From: Andrena cerasifolii
Lineage: Eukaryota; Arthropoda; Insecta; Hymenoptera; Andrenidae
Direction: 5' to 3'
Length of the DNA: 64,000 nt
Assembly (NCBI RefSeq): GCF_050908995.1
Contig: NC_135126.1
Coordinates: 5,146,001 to 5,210,000, forward strand
Part shown: positions 1-14,400 of the stretch, one piece after another
How the letters are laid out: every line of letters starts with the position of its first letter
Numbering within the stretch: the stretch's first letter is position 1
Program-made: the position numbers and the translations under genes
Notes under the pieces: generated by a model
Database searches by the model: none
What the model was told of the DNA's origin: nothing
Seen by the model: only the letters and a program-made list of their open reading frames with translations

Positions 1-1929
1 TCGTTACTCGGAGTAACGGAGTTACGAAACGTCCTGTCGATACATCTATACGGTAGTCTCTCTCTCTCTGCGGTGGCCGTACTCGTTCAGCTCGATTATT
101 TTATTCCCGATGCCATTTCGTAACGCGTTCTATGGTACTACTGCTTCCTCGTAACAATTGCTTCGCTGTTTTTTCCAAAGAGAAATTACAATACCCTTGT
201 CCTCCACAATAATACCTGGTGCAGTTGTTACTGTCAACGAAGATGCTTGCAGTAGCGCGTTCACTCCTCGGCTACTAACTTATCGCAACAATAAGAGAAA
301 CATCGACGACCTTCGAATTTATTCCTTTACACGGAATGTACATTTCGTGGCGGTGAAATTTCTGCGAGATTAAAAGACCGGAAACTTGTTATGTTTTCTT
401 ACATATTTCGTTTGCATTCGACGTCACCGTTTTTAGAAACTGTCCTAGCCAAACGTTCTGCCTGTACCAATAATTTTGCAACGCACTGTACGTCGAGGGG
501 CGATTGGAAAGTCTGTTTTTTTTTTCTCTCGATACAAACGACACAGCGGAATTGCAATTGCGGGGGGTACTTTTACATTAGCACGCGAGACACGTTGTAT
601 TTCCATTTCTGTTTTTATTTTGTTAATTTCTCATATAATACTAACAAAACATTTAATTACAAAACATGGGCGTACGGGTGTCTGTATCGGTGTGTGTGTG
701 TATACCTGTGTGTATGTGTGTGCCTCCGCGGGTACACGTGTACCGTGTGGTGTGAAATGAAAGCGGTTATGTGTTTCTCTTTCTATGCGGTACGCATGTA
801 TCATCTGGTTAATGTAAATATTACGATTACTTCATAAGTTCCCTACGATAAGTAGATGGATTTATAACGACACTTTACACGCTGAACGCGTACAGTTAAA
901 TACGTCCCATTTGCCCGCAGCGTCTCTTCAGTTTTCCTCCCCTTTCGTTTTTATTTTCAATTTTACATTCGCCATCGATTTCGCCCTGCACGAGTCTACG
1001 ACCGGATCCTCTCTCCTATCAATCTATCCCGATGAGTATGCAAACGCAAAAGAGATAAAAACGCTACTATAAGTAGTATGCGATACAATAATATATATAT
1101 GTGTGTATATATATATATATTAATCGTGTACCTCGATATTAGTCGTTATAAACAGTTTTTTTTTTTGTTCAATAATTATTTGTCCAAACACTGAATATTT
1201 TACAACAGCCATCGATCTCAACTATTCATAATTCTATTAAACAGTTTGCAACTTTTACAAGTCTCAGTTTTTCATTAGTTTTAAATATTATGCGTAGCGT
1301 GTCTGATCCAATATCATATCAATAATAGGGGTATATCATAAATTTTGTAATTTGCTAAAAAATATTCTCTAAAAAATATGTCGACCTAAAGATTATTATG
1401 ACTGATAATCACAGACAATTTTTTCAATTTTCCTTTCGTTCCCATTCCTTTCCCATTTTTTTTTCTTTTTTTTTTTAAATTTCTTTAATAGCATTGTGTA
1501 TCCTCCGTTCCACCCTTCCTCCTTTCCCTGCCCTTTAAACAAGTACAATATTTCAAAGTTCTACGTCTCGTTTAAACGTTAGAATAGTAGGTGTCCCTTT
1601 GTCTCGTTTCCTTTATACATGTGTCTTAAAAAGCGTTTTACATTTCAATTCTTAAGTTCCTTAATTGTTATACGATTAGAAACGAACAACCGATAGAAGA
1701 GGCTCGAAGAGAGGTGAGAAGCCGCTCGGTTACAAGAGGGATGCAACGCTGCGACGTTGTTCGCAAATTGTCGTGAAAACTAATAAAAACGGGCACCGTA
1801 CAGTTTTCCGCGAAATAACTTAACCACTCATTTCATTATCACACCAAACTATAGCGGGTGTCCGACGCTTCCATTTACCTAAAAGCAAAAATTTATCTCG
1901 AGGTAAAGTATCCGAGCTTGGAGATTACA

Positions 1930-1930
<1 letters not shown>

Positions 1931-1960
<30 letters not shown>
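1931..1960. repeat. (AT)n microsatellite followed by a T-tract
   Basis: An uninterrupted alternating AT run is followed directly by about ten T residues. It is simple-sequence DNA. Confidence 0.9.
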
Positions 1961-1968
<8 letters not shown>

Positions 1969-3914
1969 TTCTAACGTCAATTTGTTGCTCTTTTCACACG
2001 AATCACTTTTTATTTAAAAAAAGAAAAGAAGGTGCTGACGGGTGTAGTAAACAAACGGTGCACAATATGAGTGGTGATGTATTATGCTATCTTCTTCGTG
2101 TAGATTATAATTAATTGTAATAATAATAATGATAATATTGAAGGCTGGATGCGTAATACTAAGGAGCTTGTACACGCTCCGCGTGAATTAGGGGATCGTT
2201 TTAAAAGATATACAGAGAGAGTATGTTTCAGAAAGCGCTCGATAAATTCTTCGAAGCTCGTCAGAGAAGTAAAAAGAACCCTTGATCATTCGTGTTCTGC
2301 CGCGCGGACGTTAAAATCTACTTTGTGTCTCCTCTCCAGGGCCCGTCGAATATTCGTCGTGGTGTTTCTTTATAAATAAAAAAATAATTAAGAAACGGCG
2401 TTCTTAATTCGTCTACCGATACGCGTAAATATACTCAGTATAGACTATCGTTACGATCACCACAAATAGTTATCTCCGACGGGAATACAAAGTATACAGA
2501 GCGTCGCGCCGTATACTTCGTAGTCTCAAAATAATTCGTGATGACAGTTATGCGTAACAATTACGAGGATACGTTTAAAAGGGAGATGTATGCACTCTTC
2601 CCCCGCTGAGAAAAGAAAAAAATTGATCCGACGTTCGTGTCTTCTTCCCAACAAGATATTAGACCATCGCGTGCACCATGCTCTAAAATCATGTTCCCGG
2701 CTCTTTATCTCTCTTTCGTTTGAATTTCAATAGTGCTTGTCGCGTGTCGAACCCTAGAACCGTCATCCGTAAGTAATAAATATCAATAAAATATCTAACA
2801 TTGCTATTTTATATTTTCAAGTAAATTACCTTTCCTACGTCGTATTACCGTTCGTTCCTTTTTTTTTTTTTACAGATTAAACTTAATTATCATTATATTA
2901 ACAATATTCATCTTCCAATAATAGTTATTAATCATTATTGGTAATCGTAATATTAAAAAAAAAAAAAGAAAAAAGATTCGAAATACCTAAAAAATGGCAA
3001 TTTCTCGTGACCAGAACAAGTTTCCATTTCTTTTTCCCTTGCTTTTGTTTTTTTTTCTTTTAATAACTTTTTACAAATCAGCATACGCATATTTTGTACC
3101 AAATCAGGCCGATTAAAAATGTTGCACGACCGACGCAATATTATTCACTCGCGTGCTCAAATAATGTTCCTGCCATCATTTATTCTTTATATTACCTCTT
3201 TAAATAATTCGCGATCAATAATTCTTCGTATAACGCATTTCTTATTATTATCATCGTCAAACACTTCGTCCGCTGCCATCTACTATCTCTTACTCTAGGC
3301 CATTTTTTCATGTAAAGTGCACTTAACGGTGTCCATGGAGCACCAGATTTTTAAGGGACAACCACCTCGGCAGAAATTGATTAATTCGCACTAAAATACT
3401 TTTATCGTAGCTTAATCGATGCATAGACAATGCGATTACAGGTTCTCATTTTCCTTTTTCTTCGTTCCTTTTTTTTTTTTTTCTTTTCAGTTTGAATATA
3501 AGTCATCGGGGTACATCTAAAATATCTATCACCGGGTTAAAGCGTAGGTACATTTAAAGGTAAGGCAAAACTGCGTTTCACAGAAAGGTGTTCTCTTTTA
3601 CGGAATACGCGACGTCCGTAAAACACGGAAATATATTCCTATAAAGAACATTTATAACCGTTTCTCCCAGTGTGGGAAAATATCACATTTTCTAGATGCA
3701 GTCTAGAAAACCTCGCTCGAAACAATGATCTAATTATCTTTTTACATTTCCACAACGTAATCAGTTTCATGATATTCTTTCTTTTTACGATCCGTAAAAA
3801 ATTTTGGACAGAAACTTCGTAAACTATCTTATAATTAGCGTTTTTTTTTTTTAATCAAGTTTCTGTAAAATAAAATGTTTTCTTTTCTCTCTTTCTCTCC
3901 CGACCGTTCTCTCT

Positions 3915-3916
<2 letters not shown>

Positions 3917-3963
<47 letters not shown>
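3917..3963. repeat. (CT)n microsatellite
   Basis: A pure CT dinucleotide run of about 46 bases lies within a longer pyrimidine-rich stretch (about 3,885-4,015). It produces a spurious Arg/Glu-repeat reading frame on the minus strand. Confidence 0.95.
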
Positions 3964-3968
<5 letters not shown>

Positions 3969-4319
3969 TTCTCTCTCTTTCTCTCTCGCTCCTCTTACTT
4001 TCTTTCTCTCCAGCGGCTTTCTTTTAAATATATAAAAATAACGTGTAATGAGATTAATATTGTAATGTTGGCAAGGCGGAAGCACAAACGCATGGGTGCA
4101 ACGTTTAAAAATCTATAAAAACATATCAAAATAATATTGCGCGTGACGTAATTATCCTCCATTTGAAACGAACGAACAGACTTTAATTTCTCCGGGAAGC
4201 AACTGCTGTTCCTTTCCCGTTCATCTTTTCATTACTAGTTATAATAAGACTTAAAATATCATCAATGTCTGCCAAAGTAGGTACACCTTCAAACAGTATC
4301 CCACGCTAGGAAACTGTTC

Positions 4320-4437
4320 CTTCTCTCGCTCTCGCTCTCTCGCTCGCTCTCTCTCGCTCTCTCTCTCTCACACACTCTCTATCTCTCTTTCTCGCTCTCT
4401 CTCTCGCGCGCGCGCGCGCGCTCGCTCGCTCGTTCTC
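4320..4437. repeat. Compound (CT)n/(CG)n microsatellite
   Basis: Imperfect CT and CTCG repeats pass into a CG alternating run (about 4,404-4,420) and then GCTC repeats. The alternating CG core could adopt Z-DNA. Confidence 0.9.
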
Positions 4438-4668
4438 GTCAACACGTTTATATCATTAACTTAAGTTAAACTGGTAGCTGTACTTACATCAAGGACAATG
4501 TCTCTAATCTAACAATTACAATATTTTACAAGAACATTTGAAATCTGGCCCTACAGCAGACATGAAATGTCACAAAGTTAGTCGTACACTGTACACTAAA
4601 TTTAGTTTTATATAATAAAATATTTAACTATACCATATTACGCGTAAAGTCGAAATTTACAAAAAATT

Positions 4669-4710
4669 GTGTGGGTGTGTGTGTGTGTGTGTGTCTGTGT
4701 ATGTGTATGT
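4669..4710. repeat. (GT)n microsatellite
   Basis: A GT dinucleotide run with a few interruptions; simple-sequence DNA. Confidence 0.9.
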
Positions 4711-5180
4711 ACGCACGGAGCTTGAGTGCTTTTAATTCGCACGTTTCATTCGCGACGAGCGTTTATAGATTATTTAAACCCACGGCAAACGTACACCTTT
4801 CACCTACGTTTAGGTGCGTCGAAAGAAGTAAGGAACGGTCGCGAAGAACGTTCATCGCCATCCTCTAGCTATGTACGTCGATTTTGTGCCACGCGTTTTG
4901 TTAAATTTCACATTTCATCTTGGTCCAATCGTGTGTGGGATCGTTAAAATTCCTTAACTCAGGGTGTACAGAAAAACATGTATGTATACAAGCTAAAAGA
5001 GCTTGAGATTTAGTGTAAAGTGACGATAACTTGTACACTTAAGCCTCAATAGTAGATAATAAGTAGTGTAGAAGACGTGCGTGAAAGCACAGGCGTGGAT
5101 AAAGTAACACTTTCATGAGCCCCGGCGTGACGTGGCCGCGCGGGGCTCGTCGGGTACGAAAGCAGGACAATATTCAATCG

Positions 5181-5186
5181 TTTATT
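5181..5186 (-). terminator. Candidate poly(A) signal of trx
   Basis: The plus-strand TTTATT reads as AATAAA on the minus strand, about 280 bases after the trx stop codon. It is the first canonical hexamer met downstream of the coding region. With it, 5,187-5,461 would be a short 3'UTR. Longer 3'UTR isoforms remain possible. Confidence 0.45.
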
Positions 5187-5461
5187 GCTATAAGTATACC
5201 CCTTAAATCAACTACGAAGTGTAGCTGTTTAAAGTAACATTGTCATAACGCGATGTCTCGTGTACTATTATCTGGCCTTCTAATATTTTTAAATCTATTT
5301 CCTTTATAGTAATAAAAAGCTGCAATCTCTGAAAATAGTTTGATGATTAAATGAATAACGTTCAATAAAATGAATCCTATTCCAAAGCGCGCATAATTAT
5401 AGCACATCGTATATTCCCGCTGTGCTCGCCGGCTGCTTACGATAGCTGTATATCTGCAGTC

Positions 5462-8400
5462 TCAATTGAGGTATTTACGACATCTGCGAGAACCGCAGGT
5501 ACATGGAATCTTGATATCCTCGAAAGGAAATTTGTAATCATACGTCAACTCTTCCCCTTGAGTAATGCGACGGAGGGCGAAAATTAAAATGTGCTTCTTA
5601 CCTAGGATGTCCACCACTCGCGAGTAACAATTCGGCTGTAAAACAATTTCTCATGTTCACTCGCATTCAACGGCGACCCTACAACCGATGAAAATAATTA
5701 TGCTGATACGTACCTCGCAGGAGTGGTTAATGAATCTAGCCGCGTTTCCTTTCATTGTAGCGTCGACGACCAAATGATCGTCGATTTTAAACATATAACA
5801 CCCTATATTTTTACTATCATAGTACTTTTCTCGTTTGTCGGTTAAAGAGGCTCGAATCACCTGCAATAATTTTATGAATTTTCACCAATGATTTTTATAA
5901 TTAGCACGGGGATTGGAATGGTAATGAAAGCATCTCGCGTACCTCGCCGGCGTATTCAATAACCATCTCTCCAGGTTCGATATCTCTCAAACAGAACAGA
6001 CCTCTGCCATGTATGTGAGAATGGTATACTCCGACCGATTCCTTAGATGTTTCTTTAAGTATCCTAAAACGCATCGCCATTGGCAAATTTGTGCTTGCCA
6101 CTCGTCTAAAAAAGAGAAGATTAAATTCCCATAGTGTATCGTGTTATATTCCAATATTACATGTCCGTGAAAAGTATCATAGCGGGTCTTCTTACCTGGA
6201 CTCAGCTTCTGAAATGGCTATCAGCTTCGGTTGCTGCCTATGCCTCGACGCGAGCCAACTGAACATATCGTGGACTTTCCTCCCTTTGAATGGTTCAGCA
6301 CGAGCAGCACCGTTATCACACGCTTTCGGCAGGTCGTTCTCCGTTTCTCCTGGTTTAGGCGGTGCCAAAGTATGAAATCTGGGCTTGTATTTAGTACACT
6401 TGTTCACGTTCGGCAGCTGTTCCACCAGATACACCGTGGCATTATTTTCCAGGCCCAGATTTTCGATAAGAGGATTATGAGGCAACGGAGGTAAATTGTG
6501 AGCCTTTCGAGCACTCTGAACAGCTTGGAATACAGTCTCCCATACTTCAGCCATCGAAGTGGCGGTATGAGTGAATCCATCCTGCGACTTTATCTCGTAC
6601 ATTAAGGTCGGCCCCTTCGAGCAGTTCTTTTGCGCCTGTACATTTTGCGAATTCGGCGACACAGATTTAATCGACTTGCTGACGCCCCTCGGCTTTTTAA
6701 CAGCAACTGGCGGAGCCTTAGATTTCAGAATGGTGAACTTGTTGTCGATAGGTTTCACCTTCTCATCGATCTTATTCGCTTTCAACGTGAATGTTTTTAT
6801 CGGTAGCAACTGCAAAGAAGCTATTTGAGGTACTTGCTTCGATGGCAATATCTCTACGGACGTCACTTGCGGCGATTTTTTATTCTGCGTTACCGCCTTC
6901 ATGTTGTGTGTGATTTTGTAAGAGCCGTCTTGCAGCTGCTTCTGCAGCACGATCTTCAAGGACGCGTTTTGTAATTTCTCCTTGTCCAGCTCCAACTTCA
7001 GATTCTCTTTCACCTTCTCTATGGCATCTGTGTTCAGCTTCAGAGTCTCGTTAATGTTGCTTATGGTCGTTTCAGGCTTCTTCACCGTAGGTACTACAGC
7101 CTCGATAATTTGTTTCTTAGGTTCCATAAGCTTCTGCTCAGGCTCCGCCGGCTTAATTACTGGTTTCGTTGGCTCCTCTATGATCTCCGTCTTCTGCATC
7201 ACCTTAGTGGTGTCTTGCTTCGGAGTCACCGCTTGCATAGGCAACACTCTGTTCATCGGTCGGCTCGGTGGCATGTTGCTCGTAGACATCGTGATCTTAT
7301 TTTGTACAGCCGAGCTAGTGATCGCTGGGTTGTTACTTGTACTTACATTAATATTGTTAGAATTCGGTAGAGTACAGCTATAATTATTATGCACATTATT
7401 TACATCATGGTTTAACTTATTTACAATTATATCCCTTTGAGTTATACAATGATTAGGTAATGGGAGTATTTTAGATGATATGCTAGACTTTATCATACTG
7501 GTATTCTCTGACACGTGCTTCGAGTCGAAGTACGGTCGGACGCTATAGTTCATCATCTGTTCTGAATCAAATAACGGCTCCGTGATCTTCCACGGCCCGT
7601 TGCTCTGTTGCATAGCTGAGTTGGAGACTGGACTCGGACGCACGGCCACTCTCGGTATCGTTGGTATCGAACTTTGCAAACCCTTCGGCGACGACGTTAC
7701 TCTCGCCACGGCTTGACTTTCAGACTGACACGCGCCTGGCAGATGCACCGATGTTATCGGCTCTATAACATTTTGACACGACACAGGCAACATGGTGTTA
7801 CACGCGGCTGGGGTGAAGCTTTGTTCGGGCGTTGCAGATATATTAATTTGCGGCGATACGATAGATTCTGCTATAGGTGCTGACTGATTCACAACCACGT
7901 ATCCACCGGGTACTGTAGGCATGTTGGGTATGCTCCCCACGGATTGCACACTGGGCGGGAGAGTGGAGACATTGGATACATTTTGAACGCTAGGTACGTT
8001 AGAAGAAGTGGGTAATGCGGGTGTGCTAGGCATAGTAGACATGTTAGATACACTAGGTACGTTAGGCATGACTGCTACGCCAGATGCGGTAGGCATGCTA
8101 GGTATGCCAAGTGCGCTAGGTGTGTTAGATGCGCTAGGTACGCTAGATACGCTAGATGCACTAGGCATAGTAGGTACGCTAGATACACTAGGTATAGTAG
8201 GTACACTGGGTACATTGGATACTGTGGGAACGTTGGATACACTCGGTATGGTTGTTATGCTTGCTATATTGGATACATTGGATACAGAAGGTACAGTGGG
8301 TATAGTCGGCATAGTGGATACGTTCGGGACATTAGGTACATTGGTTACGGTAGGTACATTAGGTATGCTAGCTATGTTGGGTACATTGGATACATTGGGT

Positions 8401-11400
8401 ACACCGGGCATGTTAGTGACGTTGGGCACGTTAGGCACCGCAGGCACACCAGGTACGTTCTGTACAGTCTGCACCGCTGTCACAGTGGGAACACCTGGAA
8501 CAGCCTGAACGTCCACGATGGGTTCCATCAGCTTGGATGCTTGGAAAACTTGCGTCGTCGTCTGGTAACTGCTTGCCAGCACCTGTGGCACCGCCCCGGC
8601 CATGAACTGACTGGAGGACATTACTGTGTTGCTCACGATAGTCTCCAAACCGTAGTACATCGGTTGGTTCGAAAGAAACATACTGCCCGTAGAGTCTGTG
8701 AACATCTCCAACGTTGGCGTTGAACTTAATAGTAGCTGCTCGGACGATATAACTCCGCACTGAATTGCACTGGGTTGTTGCTGTATAATTGTTCCAAGAA
8801 CTGTCGGTTGAGTTTGGGCGATTTGCACGCTCGGTAATATCGATATACCTCCGTTTTGTAGGGTCAGTACATTATCAGACGGCGCCTGTATGTACGCGCC
8901 AGGAACTAAATGATTAGTTGTGATGAACTGAGGTTTGAACGCAGCATCGTGCTGGCCGCCGATTGCCGTTACGTACTGAAGATTCTGCCCGGACTGTTGC
9001 TGCAACGTCTCAACGTACGCGGACACGATACCGGGAGGCGCAACTTGCTGTAATATTACAGTTGGCCCGCTTGGTCTTTGAGCCTGCTGCAGCTGTATAA
9101 CCGGCGCGTTATTCTGCATTGGCTGAAACCTAGTATGCCCGTTGTGCGGCTGTATAGTGTTTTTCATAATTTGCGTTTTGATCCCTTTCGTTCGAGACTT
9201 CGGCGCTCTTGGAGACTTCGACTTGGCTAATTTTGTTACCTGTACGTTCGCCTGTGATTCAGTATTCACAGTTTGCACACCGGTAGAGGAAAATGTGGGC
9301 GACACCTGCGGGCTTGGGACTGTTTGGGAACTTGCGTCGTCCGGAGAATTCATCGGCGTATTGATGATATTCTGCGTAACGCTAGAGTCACTTGTAACAG
9401 ACGGGGGATCTGTTATTTCTGTTATTTGAACAGTACTCTCCTGGGGTAATACTGTGGCGTTTGGTAGTGTAGTCGTCGTTCTGGTATACTGCGTTTGCAC
9501 GATCATATCGTTAGACGTTAATACTGTTTGATGAACAGTTTCCACAGTGGCGTGCGTGTGAATTTGCGGTGTGATAATCGCTTGGGCTATTGGCTCGATT
9601 TGAATGGCTGGATGGGGCGATGGTACAGATGCTTCTAAAGGGGACGTAGCTTGTATATCCGGATAATCGGAGGAGAGCGTGTGCCCCTCGGATGGCGACA
9701 GAGTTATGAATTGCGGGGACACGGATCCAATGCTTGGTGAAAATCTGGAATCCGGCGACGCCAATTTGTTATCCATGGTCTCGGAATCACTGTCGCTTGT
9801 TATCATGATATCACAGTGCGTTAAGTGCCTATTATAACTGTCCTGCGCTCTGTAGGTGCAACGGCATCGTTTACAAGTTACCGGACGATCTATGTGATCG
9901 AACGGTCTGTCGCATTGAGAAATAACATTGAGCCCCTCGTTTTCAATATGCTGCGGCGATATGCACTCGTCGTCGCTGGAGATATCGTCGGCACCGTCTA
10001 ATTGGGGAATTTTCAAATTCAACTTCAAATTATTATCTCTAAACGAATTGATTTTATGTGCCGTATATTTCGAGCAATTGGAAAAACCGTCATTTCCCTT
10101 TGCTTTCGGAGGTTTCTCAGTATTCTTGGCAATATGCGATCTAATAAATCCGTATATCCGTTTCGACCGTAAAATGTTGGTCGCGGACTTCGCGCAGGAA
10201 CTACAATCCTTTTCGGAAGTCGGAGCAAATTCATTACTGTCGCACGACGATTCGTCGTTGATGCCATCTAACTGCGGGATTGATACGTGCTCTGGTGCAC
10301 GCAGTTCTGTGGTTTTCTCTTCGATATTATATTCCGGCGAGCTGCATTCGCTGGCGCTGCTTGGATCGGCAGGTCCATCAACTTGCAAAATTCGCGGCGG
10401 TTGCCTTGTATGCCAAAGTAGCCGCTTGTGTTCCTTCCCCTCTTCGCGATTCGTGGATAGTACCCGACGATTAATACCGTTCGCATCTTCGATGCAATAC
10501 TTCAATTCTCGCACGGAGTCGGATAGCATGTTGGGTGTGTTTGCCCTGCCCACAGTAACCATGATACCGTCTGGGATCCTTAGCTCGTGCAAGGTAGGTG
10601 GACGTTCGTTCTGCGAATCTAACACCATCACGCTGGTTTCGTTAGATTTCGTCATGCTGGAATTTCTTGATAATTTTCTCCTCTTTATGCTGGGGCCGTA
10701 AGTACTGTCCAGCTTGCAGCTCCAAGTTAAACTACAAGACCGTTGATGGTGCCTTTGTCCCCCAACGATCAGTGGACTGTTCGACATCACCTCCGATTTA
10801 GATCTTTTCAGCTCCCGACCCCCGCGCTTCTGATTTTTAGAATTAAACAGATCATCCATTAAATCTTGGACAGAAGTCTTTGCCTCCAAGTGAACCCACA
10901 GATCATTGTGCGAGCCTAGCTCCAACAAAGAAGGATCCACTTTCGAGATCTTGTTCTCGGGTGGCTTTATAATCTCATCCACTTCGGATGCCAGCATATC
11001 GTCTTTGAACAGATCAGTCGCGAAGGTGCCATCGTTCTTCAAATCCATGGCTAAAAAATCTTCGTACGTCATTTTTGGAAATATATCTTGCATGGAAATA
11101 CCGTCCAGCAGATCGTGGGGCAAGTCTTCGAATATCGCTTCTTTCAGCTCTGGAGGTAAAAGGTCCGTGTTACTCTGTTCCGCCAAGTTTTCATCTACTT
11201 CCTTATTGCAGACGGTGTCAATTAAAGCGTCCAAAGTTTGTTTCACAGCTAAATATTCAGTTCTCCGCGTGTCCTCTTTCTCTTGCTCTTTAGAATGGTC
11301 AATGGTTATATTATTCTCCAAATCAGGAGAAACCTCTGGCACGTACACTTGCACGTACGTCCTGATGTAATACCTGACAATTTTAAACGGATTCACCGTG

Positions 11401-14400
11401 GACCAGTAAAGTCGAGAACACTTATATTCGCAAGGTATAATCTTCTCGACTGTGTCAGAATACTCGGGTATAACTGTACCTAGGCAATCGATCATCAACG
11501 AGCCTATCATCACTTTCACCTTGTTCGGCTCTGCATACTTCTTCTTCTTACGATCCAGCTCCACGTACACCGGCCTCCGTAAACTAAATTCGTTCTCATT
11601 TTGTAACGTTTTATGCGAACAGTTGTTTAAATGCGACGAACAAAATACTGTTTTATCATCGTTGAAGGCAAGCCCAATGTTCCTCGCGCAAGGATAGTGA
11701 AAGGTGCTGTTACAGTTCTTCGCGCAGCAACCAACGCTTGCTCCTTTCTTCCCGCATTCGGAGCAACGAATTAAACGTCCCCTCGAAATAGCGCTATGAA
11801 CATTCTGCAGCGAGCCATCGATCTCTTCGAACACCTCGTTGGACCAAAGCGCACAGTTCGAATGCACCCATTCATTTTGCCCGCAATACAAAAGCCGACC
11901 CTCTTTCGTTTCCTGGCCGTCGCCTAAACCTTTGCACAAACAACACGATCTACTGTCTTCCACGTGGATGTTATATAGATTTGCCGTTTTAGCCGCGATT
12001 GCTTTCGGGGCTTTCATCACCTCTTCCTTCCACACTTCCAAGATGGAATCGTCAAGTTTCGTAACTGCGCCACTGTCCTTGTTGTAATCGTTGACGAGTG
12101 TCAGCGCATCGTTCCTTTCACTGTTACCTTTAATACTTTTCGGGCTGAACCATGGAAATACCTCTTGTAAAATCCCGTGGTAAGCGTCGGTCAGCTCCTT
12201 AGTTCCAGTACAATTAATCACGTGCTCCATGTCACAATGGAACTGCGACAACGTTCTGTATTCATTGTTATTCACTTTTCGTTTAACCGACATCAATGTA
12301 GGCGAAGGTCTGACAATAATCTGCTGGTCCGAGCAATGACACTCTGTATCATTCGAGTTACCGCTCAAGTTTTCTTGACCCGTCGTATCTCTTTTATCGC
12401 CGTCTTGAGCGTCTTTTAGAGCGCAATTCTTTACTCGAACGGAACATTCTTTCAGATGGAACTTTTGTCGGAGTCGCCTTAATCCTCTTCTATTGGAGCA
12501 ATCGGTCGATTGATTCTCATCCGATTTACTCGTTACGTCCGATTTCGCGGTGCTATTCGGGCTACACTCTGCGCTCTTAGATTTCTCGTTATACTCCTCG
12601 GGCTCTTCCACGTTAACAGCGTCCTTGAAATTCGTTATATTCGACTCCGTCTTCTCATCCGAGAAATCCAATTTTCTTATACTGGAAACGGGCCTGCACA
12701 AACACTCCTTCCTTGGACTCCATTTTAACGCAGCGCAAGCCTTCCGGTTTTTGCTCAACGCCTTTATAACTCCTATGAAACCGGCCTTAAGTTCAGCCTC
12801 TATTGCAATTCTCCAAACAGAATTGGGATTAGAGGAACACTGGCTGCATGTGAATTCAATAGAGTCAGGTAGATAGCTAAGGATCTGATAACAGTCGTCG
12901 GAAAGTCCTTCGCAATGGGCATGCACCCAGTAAGAGCATTCACTACATTCCATCATCTGAAAAGTATAATGCCGAGTTATGAAGCTACTTTAAAAATCTC
13001 TCTAAATTGTATATCCTTGCTGCTAGAACTTCCATTTGCACTACATTCGTTTCTACGCACAAAAACAATTTATGTAGCCACATCTTTGAAAATTGTAAAC
13101 GTATACTCACCTTTGTATCGAAATCATTTTCGTTGTAACATCTCTGACACAGGGGACAATAATTTCCTTGCTGACGTAATTTGAAACACATGGAGCATAG
13201 TGGTAAATTGCCCACATGAACATTAACTCCTTCACTACCACAGCTTTTACACTTGACACAACTCTGGCACACATAAGGTCTTTCGGGGCTATAAAGTCTT
13301 GCACTAACACCGGATTTTGACAAGCACGAGTGATGAAATGATTGACGACAACGAATACAAGACAATTTTGGACCAGATCTTAGATGACAGGATTGGCATA
13401 TTGTACACCGAGGACAGCACCAGTTTGGTTGGGCACAAGCATTCCATTCACTGGGTTCCAAACAAAAGGCATGATATGGCTCACAACAGCACTGACAGTG
13501 GATGAGCTGGAAAGATTGTTACAATGTACAACTGAGTCTACTGATATACATCTAGGCGTTACTTACTGGTTCCTTCCCAGCGCTTCCACAAAGGTAACAA
13601 ATAGCAGAAATATGAAAGAGCTCCGAACCGATAAGAGCGAAACCTTTCGCGCCAACTTCCGTAGGATCGTACTGTTCCCAAAAGTCTATACACACCGTGT
13701 GTAATGTTTCGTTATTCGTTTTAGGTACCTGCGACAATTTAAATCTCCGTCAGCATTAATCATACATCTGATCATGATTTTAATTTTACAGTTACTTACC
13801 ACTTGAAAACTGGACGCTGATATACTTTGCTGCGATTTCCCTCTTTTCAGATGAGATTGCTGTGTCACATTAACGCTATTATGATTCACAGCATTCTCAT
13901 CGTTATGCTTTTGTTGCTCCTTTTCTTTCGCGCAATCCTTTTTCTCTGCCTTATCATTTTCCTTCAATGCTTTTGGAATGTTCTTATTACTCTCAGTATC
14001 TTCTTTTCCATCCACAGAGGGAAAAGTAGCAATCGGTTGGCCAAGAGCGACACTTGCACTTCGACAAACATGTTTAACCCTTGGCCCCTTTAATTCAAGT
14101 CTTTGTCTAAGGGGCTGTGGACACTGATTTAAGGACGGCGAGGAGAATATTGGATTCTTTATTTTCTTCCTCACTTTTATCCTATTGTTTTTTCTTCTCT
14201 TTTTACTGGGCGATATATTCAGCGATGCATCAACTACAAAAAAAATTTGTGTATTAATAAGGCACGTAAATTCGTTAATAAAAACGGAAAATGTTGAGAG
14301 GAAACGTATCGTATAGTAACCTACATTTATCTAATTTTGTATAGAGAAAACCACCAGTGCCTTGGTAGCTAGCTTTCTGATCCATTTCAATGTTTCTCCA

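Larger units (their letters stand above)
1..5180. other. AT-rich intergenic DNA, no gene seen
   Basis: No open frame here has a recognisable domain, splice context or codon pattern; the short ORFs run through T-tracts and dinucleotide repeats. The stretch is rich in poly-T runs and microsatellites. It lies 3' of trx (minus strand), so part could be distal trx 3'UTR or the 3'UTR of a neighbour to the left, but nothing in the sequence decides this. Confidence 0.6.

Noticed and set aside
3855..4085. Minus-strand Arg/Glu-repeat ORF
   Set aside because: Translation of the (CT)n microsatellite.
8008..8508. Plus-strand ORF of Gly/Leu/Thr/Asp triplet repeats
   Set aside because: It is the exact antisense of the trx tripeptide tract; the repeat keeps both strands open. 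The sense frame is part of a conserved gene.
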